Notes under the pieces: model-generated | Told to the model about the DNA's origin: nothing | The model's input: only the letters and a program-made list of their open reading frames with translations | The model's database searches: none | In this document: one piece after another, positions 45,201-56,388 of the stretch | Numbering within the stretch: the first letter of the stretch is position 1 | Layout: each line of letters starts with the position of its first letter | DNA from: Cyanophora paradoxa | Taxonomy: Eukaryota; Glaucocystophyceae; Cyanophorales; Cyanophoraceae | Reading direction: 5' to 3' | Assembly (NCBI GenBank): GCA_004431415.1 | Contig: QPMI01000572.1 | Coordinates: 124,001 to 188,000, forward strand | DNA length: 64,000 nucleotides | Translations under genes and position numbers: made by a program

Positions 45201-48200
45201 GCAGCACCCGCAGGCGCCTGACGACGGGCACGCGGCTCATGACCATCGCGAGCTGCACGGCGCTCACGCCCTCCGTGTCTGCGGGGGGGTGCGCCGTCAG
45301 AGGGGCGCCCGGCCGCCCCGCAGGGGTACAGGAAAACTCGCCCCGGGCGTCGACGTCGGCGCCGCATCGGATGAGGAGGTCCACGATCCTGCGGCCGCCC
45401 GGCGCCTCAGCCGGCCCGGGACGTGGGGGGCGGGGGGAGGAGCCCGCTCACCTGAGGTGGCCCTCCTTGGCGGCGAGGTGAAGGGCCCTCGTGCCTGCAC
45501 GCCCGAGTCAGACCCAGAGTAAAAAGAGCAAGAAGAACTAGAGGAGCGCGGGGCGGACCGCGGGGGCTGGCGGCGTTGGGGTCGACGCCGGGCCCGCCCT
45601 CCTCGGTCCCCAGGAGCCACGCGGCGACCTCGAGCCGGTCGTTCGCCGCCGCGTACCTGCGAGGCACGGGGCGCGTCGGGCCGAGATCCAGCCCAAGCTG
45701 CTCTCGAATAGGAGGTCGGACCAGAGGCAGGACCAGCCGTCGTGGTCCACGGCGTTGGGGTCCGCACCCCGCCCCACCAGCAGCTGCCGGAGAGGCTAAG
45801 AAGAGGGGGCGCCGGGGGCGGGGCGGGCGGGCCTTGACGGCGGGGAGGTTGCCGCGCTGGCAGGCGACCATGAGCGCCGTGCGCCCGTCCTTGGCCGTGA
45901 TCCCGAGGCCCGCGTCCTCGCCCTGCCACGGGAGAAGATGGGCGAGGGCGAGGGCGAGGGCGAGGGGCGGGGCCGGGGCGCACGCGCTGGGCGCGGATGT
46001 CGAGGATGGCCTCCAGCGCTTCCGCCGTCTCCCGCGGCTGCCGCCCCGCCCCGCCCCGCCCGCGGTGAGACGCCGCGCGGCGCCCGCCTCTCTAGGACGC
46101 TACTAGCTGCTAGAACGGGCCGCGCCTGGGCGGGGCCGGGGGCGGGGCCGGGGGCGGGGGCGACTCGGACCTGGCAGGCGTAGAAGGCGGCGTCCCAGCC
46201 GTCCTTGTCCAGGGCCCCCAGCTCCGCCCCCGCCTGCCCCGAGGTCAGCTCGGCCAGCTGACGGGGCGGGGCGGGGCGGGGCGGGCCTCGACGAGGGCGC
46301 GGACAATGGCGCCCGAGCCCGAGACCGACCCCTGCGCGGGGAGGCGGGGAGGCGGGGCGCGTTAGGCCAGCTCGGAGACGGGATAGGGGAGAAGGCGGGG
46401 GGTGGGCGGGCCTGCATGAGGACGGTGGTGCCGTTCTTGCGGGCGGCGCGGGGGTCGGCGCCCCGCTCGATCAGCATCGCTACCATCCCCAACAGGTTCT
46501 CCTGCGCACGCGTGCACACGCAGACCGGCGTTCAGCGGCCGGCTGCGCGGCTGCGCAGCTCGGGGCCGGGGCGCGAAAGGTAGTGGGGAGCTCTAGGCAA
46601 GCCCGTAGGAGCGGGCGGTGTCCCCTCCAGCCTCTAGCCTCTAGCCTCCAGCCTCTAGCCCTCTAGCGGGGCGCCACCTGGGCGGCGATCATGAGGGCGG
46701 TGAGGCCGGCCGAGGTCCGCGCGTCCACCTCCGCCCCGAACCGCTCCACCAGCGCCCGCGCCGCCTGCCCGGGAGCTCAGCCAGATCAGACTGACTGACT
46801 GATCGGGGGGCGCCGGCCCGGACCTCGGTGCGGCCCTTCTGGCAGGCGATCATGAGCGGGGTGACGCCCTCGTTGGTGCGCGCCGCGAGGTCCGCCCCCG
46901 CCTGCCCAAGGCGAGGCTCGCGAGGCTCGGGGGGGCGGGCGGGGTCGGGGCGGGCGGACGTCGACGAGGGCGCGGAGGACGTCGAGGTTGCCCTCCTGCA
47001 CCGCGAAGCAGTGCGGCCGCCACCCGTCTGCAGGCCCCACAGACGGGGCGAGAGCTGAGAGGGAGGGAGCGGCGGGGGCTGGCGCTCGGGCGGACCGACG
47101 TTGGGGAGGTTGGCGTCGGCGCCGCGCTCGAGGAGGAGCCGCACCATCGCCCCCCGCCCCTGCACCGCCGCGATCTGCTCGCCCCGCCTCGCTCAGGCCT
47201 CGTCTTGCTCGCTCTTCTACGGTTTCTCCCAAGGCGCACAGCGAGGGGGCAGAGGCCCTTGCCCGTCTGCGCGTTGACGTCCGCCCCGCACTCCTCCACC
47301 AGGAACCGCGCCGCCTGCGGCGAGGGAAGTCAGAAGGGGGAAAGGAAGAGGAGGGAAGGGGAAGGAAGGGCGGGCCTGGAGGCTGCCGGTCTGGGCGGCG
47401 GCCATGAGCGGGGTGAGGCCGTTGGCGGCGCGCGCGCTCAGCGCCTCGGGGCCCATCGCATCCCGCACCCGCCGCAGCACCGCGACCCTGCGACGAAAGC
47501 GTCGAGAAGAGGAGGAGGTCAGCTTCCGTCAGCTCCCTCCCAGTCAGCCTCCGCTGCGCGCACGCGTCGCGGCGGGCGGCGAAGAAGGCGGCGGTCCAGC
47601 CGTCGCAGTCGGCGAGCGCGGGGTCCGCCCCCGCCCGCAGCAGCTCCAGCGCCACCTGGGCCCGGGGGGAGGCCGGGGTGAGACCCCGCGCCCTGCACCT
47701 AGGAAGAAAGATCCATCGCTATCTGAAGGGCGAGGGGTCACCTCCTCGGCGCCCTCGTCGCAGGTCACCATCAGCGGCGACACCCCCTTCCTGCTCGGCG
47801 GAGAAGAGGTGAGGGGGCCGCTGGGCGGAGAACCGGATCCAGAGGGGGGGCGCACCGGGAGCAGATGTCGGGGTTCCCGCCCCCGCGGAGGAGCGCCCGC
47901 GTCGCCCCCGCGCTCCCCACCCGCTGCGCGCCCCCGCCCCTCAGAGGTCGGCTCGGGGGCTCAGGCGGGGCCGGCCGGGGCGCACCGCGGCGAAGTAAAG
48001 GGCGGTCCACCCGTCCTGCGGCGCCCCGCGCCCGTCAGCCGGCGGGGCCCAGACTAGAGCCGATAGGCTAACGCTAGGTGCGCGGTGCGGTGCGCGGCGC
48101 GGCGCGCGGCGGGCTCGCGCGCGCTCGCCTTGTCGACGGCGTTGGGGTCGGCCCCGTGCTCCAGCAGCAGCGCGATGAGCGACGTGAAGCCCTACGGGAA

Positions 48201-51200
48201 CGCGGGTGAGGAGGCGCGGGCGGGGCGGGGAGGCCTAAGGAAAGGCGAGGGGAGGGGCGCCTTCTCGGCCGCCAGCATGATCGGGCGGATGCCCTGCGGC
48301 TCACGCGTCAGGCGAGGCGAGGGGGGGAGGAGAAGGGGAGGGGGGTACCTTGGAGTCGGCGACGTGGACGAGCTCCGGGGAGTGCGCGCAGAGGGCCCGG
48401 GCCGCCCCCGCCTGGCCCCGCTGGCACGCGAAGAGCTGTCCGGCACGCGGCGTGAGCAAGGGAGGGGCGGAGGGGCGGGGCGGGGCACCAGCGGGGTCCA
48501 GCCGTCCGAGTCCTTGAGGGTGGGGCAGGCGCCCCGCGCGAGGAGCGCCGCCACGCAGGCCGTCTGGCCCTCCCGCGCCCCCCACGAGAGCGCCGTCCAC
48601 CCTGCACAGGAGGCGGGTGAGAAGGCGAGAAGCGGCGTGGCTAGGAGAGACAGCGCGCCCTCGCGGTCCTGGTCGTCGGGGCGGGCGCCGGCGTCGAGCA
48701 GCGCCCGCACCGCCTCCTCGCTCCCGTGCGCCGCGAACATCTGAGGCCGCGAGCGAGCGAGCGTGAGGCGAGGGCGGCCCCCCACTCGGCTTGAGGGCCT
48801 CTGCTAGGCTCTGCCGAGCTCGGAGGGGCGGGGGCGGGGGCCGGGGCCGGGCGGGGGGCGGACGAGGGCGGTGCGGCCCTCGCGGGAGGCGTCGTTGGGG
48901 TCGGCCCCCAGCGCCACCAGCAGCGCCGCCATCGCCCTGCCTTGGGCTCAGCAGGGGAGGGGGCGAGGGGCAAGCGAAGCGAGCGAGCGGACCCTCGGGC
49001 CTGGAAGCAGGCGCGGATGAGGGCCGACCACCCGTCCGAGTCCTTCGCCGCCACGTCCGCGCCCCGCGCCACCAGGTACTCTGGCGAGGGCCTCGGCGGG
49101 GGCGGGCGGGGGCAGCGGGGGCGGGGGCGGGCCGGCGAGGGGCCCGAAGCCGGCGTCGATGGCAGCCATCAGCGGCGTCACCTGCGCCCCCGCGCGCCCC
49201 GGCGCCTCAGAAGAAGCGAATCTCAGAGGCCGATCGATTTGTCACTGCACGCGCCCCGTCGCGCTCGCCGCGGGCGTTGACGTCAGCGCCCCCGCCCAGC
49301 CGCCTCGCGCTCCTCGCCCGTCTTCTCTCCTCCTCCTCTTCGTTTCCGACCCGCCCGTCCTCGCCGCCGCCCGCCTCCACCTTCGTCCCTGCCTCCTCTG
49401 CCTCGGCACCCGCCTCCTCCTCCTCCCCCGCCTCCGGCTCGCCCTCGACGAGGAGGCGGGCGACCTCGACGGCCCCGCAGGCCCCAACCAGCTCGGACAC
49501 CCCGTGCAGCGCCGTCCGCCCTGCAGCGCCGCCCGCGTGCAGTTGGGCGCGGAGGAGGGCGCAGAGAAAGAAAGGGCCGCACCGGCGGCGGCGGGGTGCG
49601 GGCGGTCGAGCGGGGGGCTCTCGGGGTGCCTCAGGATGGCCCGCAGGATGGCCATGTCCCCTGCCAGGGCCGCCCGCCGCCGTAAGAGAAAGTGGGAAGG
49701 ACGCGACGGGGCGAAGGAAGCACCGCGGGCGGCGGCGAAGTCGACGCAGGTGCGGCCGCCCTTGTCGGCGGCCCCGAGGCGGGCGCCCCAGCGCAGCAGC
49801 AGCCGCATCATCTGCACGCTCCCGTTCTGCACCGCGTACCTGGAGGGGGCGTCAGGGGAAGGGGGAAGGGCCAAGGAGGAGGCGATCGGCGAGGAGGCGC
49901 GCATGAGCGGGGTGGTGCCGTCGGCCTCGGCGGCGTTCGGGTCGGCGCCGTGGTGGAGCAGCAGGTTCGCCACGGCGACCTGGGCGAAGGCGGGCGGGGG
50001 TGAGCGGGGCGCCCGAGGCCCGAGGGGAGGGCGGCGCGCCTTGTTGTTGAAGGCGGCGGAGAGGAGCGGCGTCCGCTGGAACGAGCACGCCGCCTCCACC
50101 TGCGGCGGGGGTGGGGGAGGGAAGAGAGAGCTGGGGGAGGGCGCGGGGGCCGCGGCGCACGCTGGCGCGCATGCGGAGGAGGACGCGGACGACGGCGGTG
50201 TAGCCCCAGCAGCACGCGCAGTTCAGCGGGCTCCACCTGGCCGCGAGGGGGAGGAGAAAGGCACGGGTCAGAGGATTCAAACGGGGGCGGGGGGGGGGGA
50301 GACGAGAGCGCGCACCCCGACTCGTCGCAGGCGTCGACGTCGGCGCCGATGGAGGCGAGGAACTCGGCCGCCTGCCCCCGCCCGCCGTCAGAGGGCGGGA
50401 TGGAAACAGGGCGGGAGAGGAGGGCGGGCGGGCCTGGGCGTGGCCGTTGACGGCGGCCATGAGGAGCGGGGTCTCCTGCTCGCCGGTGCGGGCGGCGAGC
50501 GAGGCGCCCCGCGCCGCCAGCGCCCGCGCCACCTCCACGCACCCGTACCGCGCCGCCCACACCAGCGGCGTGTACCCGTAGAAGTCGGACCTGGGGGGAG
50601 GCACAGGCTAAGGCGACGTGCGACTCGGGCGGGGGAGGGCGGGGCGCACCCGCCCTCGACAGGGCAGCCGAGGCGGGAGAGGAGGCGGACGAGGTGGGCG
50701 TGGCCCCACGCCGCCGCCCGCGACAGCGGCGACATGTCCTGCCACACCCACGCGCGCGCGGAGTCGCAAGAAGCAGAAGCAGGAGAGAAGGAAGGACAGC
50801 GGGAAGAGGGGGCGCACGGTGACGGACTTGGCGTTGAGGTCGGCGCCGCAGCGCGCGTGCAGGAAGCGCACCCGCGCCGCGTCCCCCTCGTTCACCGCCC
50901 GCCCCAGCGCGATCTGCCCGCACTAAGCGAAGGGGGGGGGGGGGGGGGCGGGAGGGGGGTTACCTGGACGAGCTCGGGGGGCAGGCCGGCGTAGGGAACG
51001 GCCCCCCTCTGGAGCAGGACCGTGAGGGCCATCTGCGGGGTACGCTGAGCGAGCGCCGCCCCCCATCGGATGGGGCAGAGGGGGTACGGACGTCGTCGTC
51101 GAGGCGGGCGCCCTCGAGGGAGGCGCCCTCGGCGTGGGCGCGGGGGGGGCACTCCCAGGCCGCCCGCGCCGCCAGGCGGCCGGCCGGCCCCTCCGCCAGC

Positions 51201-54200
51201 TCCCAGAGGGCGACGCCGTGGTCCGACCCGCCCGTCGCCAGCCGCAGCCCGGGCCCCGGCTGCGCGGCGCGCGCCTCAGAAGGAGGCGGCAGTAGTAGTG
51301 GAAGGGAGGGCGGCGCGCCAGGAAGCAGAGGGAGGAGACGACGTTCTCGTGGGTCGAGAAGCACGCCGCCAGGCGCCCCCGCCGCGGCGGCGCCGGCGCC
51401 TCCCTGCGTGCGCCCCGCCCACGCCCTCAGCGGGTGGACGGAAGAGAGGTGGGGGACAGGGAGAAAGGGCGGGCCAGGAGGCGGCGCGGTCGACGAGCTC
51501 CGCGGCGAGCGCCATTGCCGCCTCCGCCTCCGCCGCCTCCTCCGCCTCCACCCCTTCCTCCACCACCCCTTCATCCCCCTCCTCTTCCTCCTCCTCGGCG
51601 TCGGCCTCGAGGTCCCACACGTGAATCCAGGACCTGCGCGCGCTCCCAGTGAGAACAGGGCGCAGGAGAAGAAGAAGGACGCTTTGAGGGCGGGTTGCGG
51701 GCCACTGGGAGCCGGTGGCGGCGTAGCGGCCGCAGGGGCTCAGCGCGAGGCACGTCGGCTGGCTGCTGCTCCCCGAGACCGCCAGCGGGCGCGGCCCGGG
51801 GCCGCTTTCGTCCGGGTCCTCCGGGACCGGCGGGTCCGGGAAGGGGTCCCCGGGGCCCGGGATCTCGAGGGGCTCCCACGCGCAGGCCGCCTCCGAGGCG
51901 TCCCACAGGGAGACCGCCCCGTCCTCGCCGGCCGAGCAGAGCTGAGCGGGGGCGCCGGGCGGCCCCGGGCGGAAAGCGACGCAGCGGACCGAGTTGGCGT
52001 GGAGGCCGACGCGGGCGGCGCGGGCGGCGAGGGGCCCCTCGGGGGGCACGGGCCCCGGGGCGAGCTCGAGCAGCCAGAGGCCGCCGCCCGTGTCGGCGGC
52101 GGCGAGGCGGAGGCCGTCCGAAGAGACGGCGAGGGCGGCGCCCCAGGTCTCCCCGCCCGCCCCGCCGGCACCGGCACGCGCCGCCGCGGGCCCGGCAGCG
52201 GCAGCGGGCCGCCCCCGCCGCCCCCGCCGGCCTGGGGCAGGCCCAGATGAAGAGCTCGCCCTCGGCGCAGGCGGCGGCGAGGGCGGCGCGCCCGGCGGCG
52301 ACCTCGACGACGTGCGAGGGAAGGCCTGCGTCCCGCCAGGCCGCCTCCGCCCCTCGGGCGAGGCGGAGGAAGAGGCGGGGGCGGGGAAGAGGGCGACCGA
52401 GCGGTCCTCGCCCCCGCAGAAGAGCCCCGCGCCGTCGGGCGCCCACGCGACGCTCAGGCAGCCGGCCGCCGAGCCGAGCGAGCCCGGCGGGTCCCGCGGG
52501 TTGCCCCGAGCTTCCGCGGCGCGTCCCAGCGCGCCCCCGTCGCCTTCCACGCCGCCGAGGGGCCCGCCCCGCCCGTCCCCGCCGGCCAGAGGCGCACGGA
52601 GCCCTCCGCCCCCGCCGAAGCGACCAGCGCGCCGTCCGGCGAGGCCGCCACCTGCGGCGCGCGCGCGCGTTCGATTCCGGGCGGGGGCGCTTCGAAGTTC
52701 GGGCTCCCAAGGGGCGCACCTGGCGGACGGGGCACTCGTGGCAGCCGATCGGCCCGCCCCAGCGCCGCTGCGCCATCGCCTCCGGCAGGTCCCACATCTG
52801 CGAACCCCTCAGCGGCGCCGGAGGGCCGTACCCCGTCCCAACTCGATCCCCCGTACCTTGACGCGGCTCTCGTCGGTGCCGATGGCGAGGAAGGGTACCC
52901 CCGGGCGGGCCCCGAAGGCGAGGCACCGCAGCCGCTTGCCCCCCGCGTGCAGCGGCGGGGCCGCGTCGCCCGCCTCCCCGTCCTCCTGCGCGCGGCTCAG
53001 GTGAACCGGGGGGGTAGATGTAGGAAAGCGTACCCCGAGGGAGCGGAAGCGGACGCAGCCGTCGTCGCCGGCGGAGGCGAGGAGCGGCGGGCGGCCCTCG
53101 GCGGGGGGCGGCAGGAGGCAGAGCGCCGTCGCCGCCCCCGCCGCGTGCTCGCCCACCACCCGCACCTGCGCGCGCTATCTTTAGAACCTCTTCGAAGAAG
53201 GAAGCTGTACCCCCACAACTGACCAGGGAGCGGGAGGCGGAGCTCCAGAGGCGGAGGCGGCCGTCGCCGTAGGCGGCGACGAGGGGCGCCTCGCGGCCGC
53301 CGCCGGCGAAGCGGAGGGCGTTGAGGGGGCCCCAGGGCGCCTCCCCGCCCCGCGCCGGCAGCGACGCCAGGAACGACGCGTTCCGCCCGTCCCACAGGAA
53401 CGCCCGCCCGTCCTGGACCCGAGTTAGGGAGGGGCCGGGGGGCCGGGGGCAGGCGGGGGCGCGCGCGCCTTGGAGCCGGAGGCGAGGAGGGCGCCGTCGG
53501 GGGCCCAGGCGAGGCAGAGGGCGTCCTCAGCGTGGCGGAAGCGCTCCTGGGGCGCGGGCGAGTCGCCCTGGAGCCCCCGCGCGACGTCGAGCAGCCTCAC
53601 GGCGCGCCCCGCCGCCGCCGCCAGCAGCGGCGCCCCCGTCGGCGTGTGCGGCGAGAAGGCCACCGCCGCCACGTCCGAGGGCAGCGCGTGGCTGAAGAGC
53701 TCCTTCGGGGCCGGGCAGGGCGTGCCGGGCGCGCCGGCCGCTGCCACGGCGTCCACGCGGTAGACCTTGACGGTCCTGGCGAGGGGGCGCCTGAGGGCCG
53801 GCGCGGGCCGGGCGGGGCGCTGAGCGCGGCGTGCGGGCGCACTTCTTCGACGCGGCGACGAGCACGACGCTGCCGTCAGCCATGGGCGGCGAGAAGGAGA
53901 CGGAGGCGACCTTGCCGGGCCTGCCGGCGCGGCGGCCGCGGTCAGCGGCGCCGCGCGGCCGCCCCGCCGCTCCGAGCCGCGCACCAGACGGCCGTCCGCA
54001 TCTCCCCCGTCGTGCAGTTCCATATGAAGACGCCTGCGGGCGGTTCAGGCGACTGGCGCGCCGGCTGCGGGGCGCGCCTGGCCGTACCGCCGAAGTGCCC
54101 GCCGGCGAGCAGGGTCGTCGGGGACGGCGACGAGTCAACGCGATGCATGTCGAACGCGCTCACGCTCCCGGGTGTCTCGAACTCGGCGCGCAGGCCCCAG

Positions 54201-54546
54201 CGCGCGCCGGAGAGATTGGCGCCTTCGAGCTGAGCGCCGCTGAGGTTCACGCGCTGCAGGATGCATCGTGAGAGGTCTGCGCCCCTCAGGTCGCAGCTGC
54301 GCGGGCGAGCGGCGTCAGGCTTCACGGGTGCATCGGGTGGTCCGCTCACCCCTGCAGGCGCGCTCCGGTGAGATCGGCGCCGCTGAGGCGGACTCCCGAG
54401 AGGTCACAGCCGGCGAGCGGAACGCCGTCGCGCGCGATCGACTCTGCGGCGGCCCTGGCGGCCTGGAGCGCGACCTCCGATTGCTCGTGCTTGCTCCACC
54501 GCACGAGCGCGACGAGCGGCTGTTGGCCATTCGCGCCTCCGCTCAT
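42261..54546 (-). CDS. Giant pentapeptide / WD40 / ankyrin-repeat protein
   Basis: Start ATG 54546-54544 (MSGGANGQQPLVALVR). A helical linker leads into pentapeptide repeats (54180-54440; LSGADLTGARLQGCDLRGAD, VNLSGAQLEGANLSGARWG), then at least ten WD40-type units down to 51092 (LAWAPDGALLASGSKDGRAF, VAWAPDGAGLFCGGEDRSVA, LATGGSDHGVALWEL). Across intron 51091-51033, in phase 0, it continues into some 30 ankyrin repeats (50930-43000; YGYTPLVWAARYGCVEVARA, AVANLLLHHGADPNAAEADG). About 60 short introns split it, mostly GTGCG/GTACC donors. It is built for protein binding and has no catalytic motif. The C-terminus is uncertain: after LCLAALASWLPTAGVLIDL the frame passes a run of some 25 G/C at 42490-42520, and the stop could lie anywhere from 42261 to 42600. 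If the WD40 and ankyrin parts are separate genes, the second would start at ATG 51032. Confidence 0.68.
43000..50930 (-). repeat. Ankyrin repeat array, about 30 units
   Basis: Exon after exon reads the ankyrin consensus (DGxTPLxxAxxxGxxxxVxxLLxxGADxN), for example GADVDARGEFSC, DGWSCLWSDLL, TALMVACQRGNLPAVKA, VAMLIERGADPRAARKNGTT, GRGAMVRLLLERGADANLPN, GTRALHLAAKEGHLR and AICRFLLSRGADPAARRVDG. Introns fall about once per repeat but at varied positions within it. Confidence 0.85.
51092..54260 (-). repeat. WD40 repeat array
   Basis: Repeated blade signatures: LLAGGHFGGVFIWNCTTGEM, VASVSFSPPMADGSVVLVAA, VAAVAFSPHTP, LVAAYGDGRLRLWSSAS, LLASAGDDGCVRF, LAIGTDESRVKMWDLPE, VAASPDGALVASAGAEGSVR, LCSAGEDGAVSLWDASEAA and SWIHVWDLEADAEEEEEE. 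Enough blades for one or two seven-bladed propellers. Confidence 0.85.
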
Positions 54547-54635
54547 CGCGGCAACAGCTGGAGCTCGAGACCGCTCGCGCTTTCGCACAAGGAGCACCGA
54601 GCCGGGGTACGTATACCGTTGACAGGCTCACCGTC
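54547..54635. promoter_or_regulatory. Very short divergent promoter
   Basis: Only 89 bp separate the ATG of the pentapeptide/WD40/ankyrin gene from that of the F-box-like gene. The GTACGTATAC at 54608-54617 is the only AT-containing motif. Shared control of both genes is inferred. Confidence 0.45.
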
Positions 54636-56333
54636 ATGCAGGAGGAGGACGCAGGCGGATGCTGCGCTCTCGCCCTCCCCGACGAGCTCCTGCAGCTTGC
54701 GCTCCTCCGCGTCGGCGCCGTCAAGCATGTCTGGCCTCTCCGCGGCGTGTGCTCGCGGTGGAAGCGCGCAGTGGAGGAAATCGAATGGCACTCGTTGGCA
54801 ATCGACGCGACGAGCGCGGACCATTTGCAGCCGCTGTCAAGTTTCGTGCGCACTCGATCACTGCGGCTCGCCAGCGGCGCGAAACTGGTTTTGCCATGCG
54901 ATGCTCGCGCTGGAGTCGCTTCGGCAGCGTCCCTGATTGAGGCTTGCTCGAGTTCTGGGCTGGGCGAGCTTTCTATTCAGATGTCGTTCGGCGCCGACGA
55001 AATCCCGGGCGAGGAGCTCGAGCAGTGCGTACACGACATCCTGCGGGCTGCAAGGGAGAACGATGGGCGTTGCCTCCGTGTCCTCTGCATCGACGCCGGC
55101 AAGATAAGGACCTCGACCCCGTGCAGCGTACGCGTGCCAACTCCCGCGCGGCCGCGGCCGGCCAGCTTCTTCTCTAGCCTTGTCTGAATAACTGAGCCTG
55201 TCGGCCGTGGCGCAGATCGACGCCGGAGCACTCCTCGAGCTGCTGCGGCCGCACGCGCTCCTCGAGAGCCTGCAGCTGCCGTGCGCCCTCTTCCTCGGGG
55301 AGGACGCGGCCGAGGCGGTCGCCGCCTCGTGCCCCGCGATCCGTAAGCTCGCCTGCGCCTTCGAGGACGACGAGGTGCGCGTGTCCAGGTCGAATGCCCG
55401 AGCTCGAGTTTGAATTCGTCGTCGACTCCAATTTGATCCACGCGCAGGCGATGGCGCCGCTGGCGGATCTCCCGCTGGAGGAGCTGACGGTGCTCGTGGG
55501 CGGCTCGTACGGCGAGGGCGCGCTGCGCTCCTTCCTCTCCGGCCGCGCGGGGCGCGCGCTCCGCTCTATCGCTCTCTACGAGTCCGCCGCTGCAATTCTT
55601 CTTATAGGTTTTCGACCTGCACGCGTGCGATCTGAGCCGCACGCGCGCGCACACACTCGCAGCAACGGGGAGTCCAGGGATGACCCGCCCCGTTTCGATC
55701 GCGGTGCCCTGGAAGTGCTCGCTCGGCTCCCGAAGCTCCGGAATCTCGAGCACCCCTTGCCGGTGCGTGCGCGTGCGCGCTTTCTCGACGTGCGTCGCAA
55801 TGATTCTTCTCGTATCGCACTTATCATGCACATGTACATATCTCGCAGGTGTTGAGCTTTGTTACGCTCTTGGTCCGTGAGATCTTTTCCTGCTCGCGGG
55901 CCAGGGGAGTCGGGGGAGGGGTCTGACCCCCGGCCGCCGCCGTGCAGCATGAGTTTGGTTCACTTGACCGCTTCCGGGAGCTCCGCTCAGTCCACCTTCG
56001 CGTCGGAAGCCGCTTTGAACTTGAGGTCGCTTTTTTCGGTACCCTTTTCGGTCCCGCGATATTCTCATCCCGGTTCTCTGCCAACAGAGCATCGGGTTTC
56101 TCGCCGGGGCCATGGTGCAGTGGATGGAGGCGACGTCCATGGGCCAGCTGAACCTGCTGAGGCGGTTGGAGCGGGTCACCGTCTCCGCCGCCCGGAACGT
56201 GGCGCTCGCGCCCCCCGTGGACCTGTTTCTCTACAACCCCGCGCGAATCGAGCTCGTGTGGGCCGGCCAACCACCCGCCCCCTGGATGTCAACATCTACA
56301 GCTGCGCATGCAGCGACCGGACCGCACATGTGA
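54636..56333 (+). CDS. F-box-like / leucine-rich protein
   Basis: ATG 54636-54638 to TGA 56331-56333. The N-terminus ALALPDELLQLALLRVGAVK then VWPLRGVCSRWKRAVEEIEW matches an F-box (L-P-D-E-L-L ... L-R-x-V-C-x-x-W), the module that binds SKP1 in SCF ubiquitin ligases. Leucine-rich segments follow in later exons (LLELLRPHALLESLQLPCAL, LADLPLEELTVLVGG, LEVLARLPKLRNLEHP, LDRFRELRSVHLRVGS, LLRRLERVTVSAARNVAL), as in FBXL proteins, although no regular LRR spacing is kept. Exons are joined at GTACGC, GTGCGC and GTCGC donors. The middle exons (55600-55940) are the least certain. A target-recognition role in protein turnover is inferred. It is divergent from the giant repeat gene and convergent with the carotenoid oxygenase (55 bp). 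Confidence 0.6.
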
Positions 56334-56388
56334 ATGATGCACTGTACAACTCGACCCCTAGCACAGCGGACGGCTAGCGCTGAGAAGG

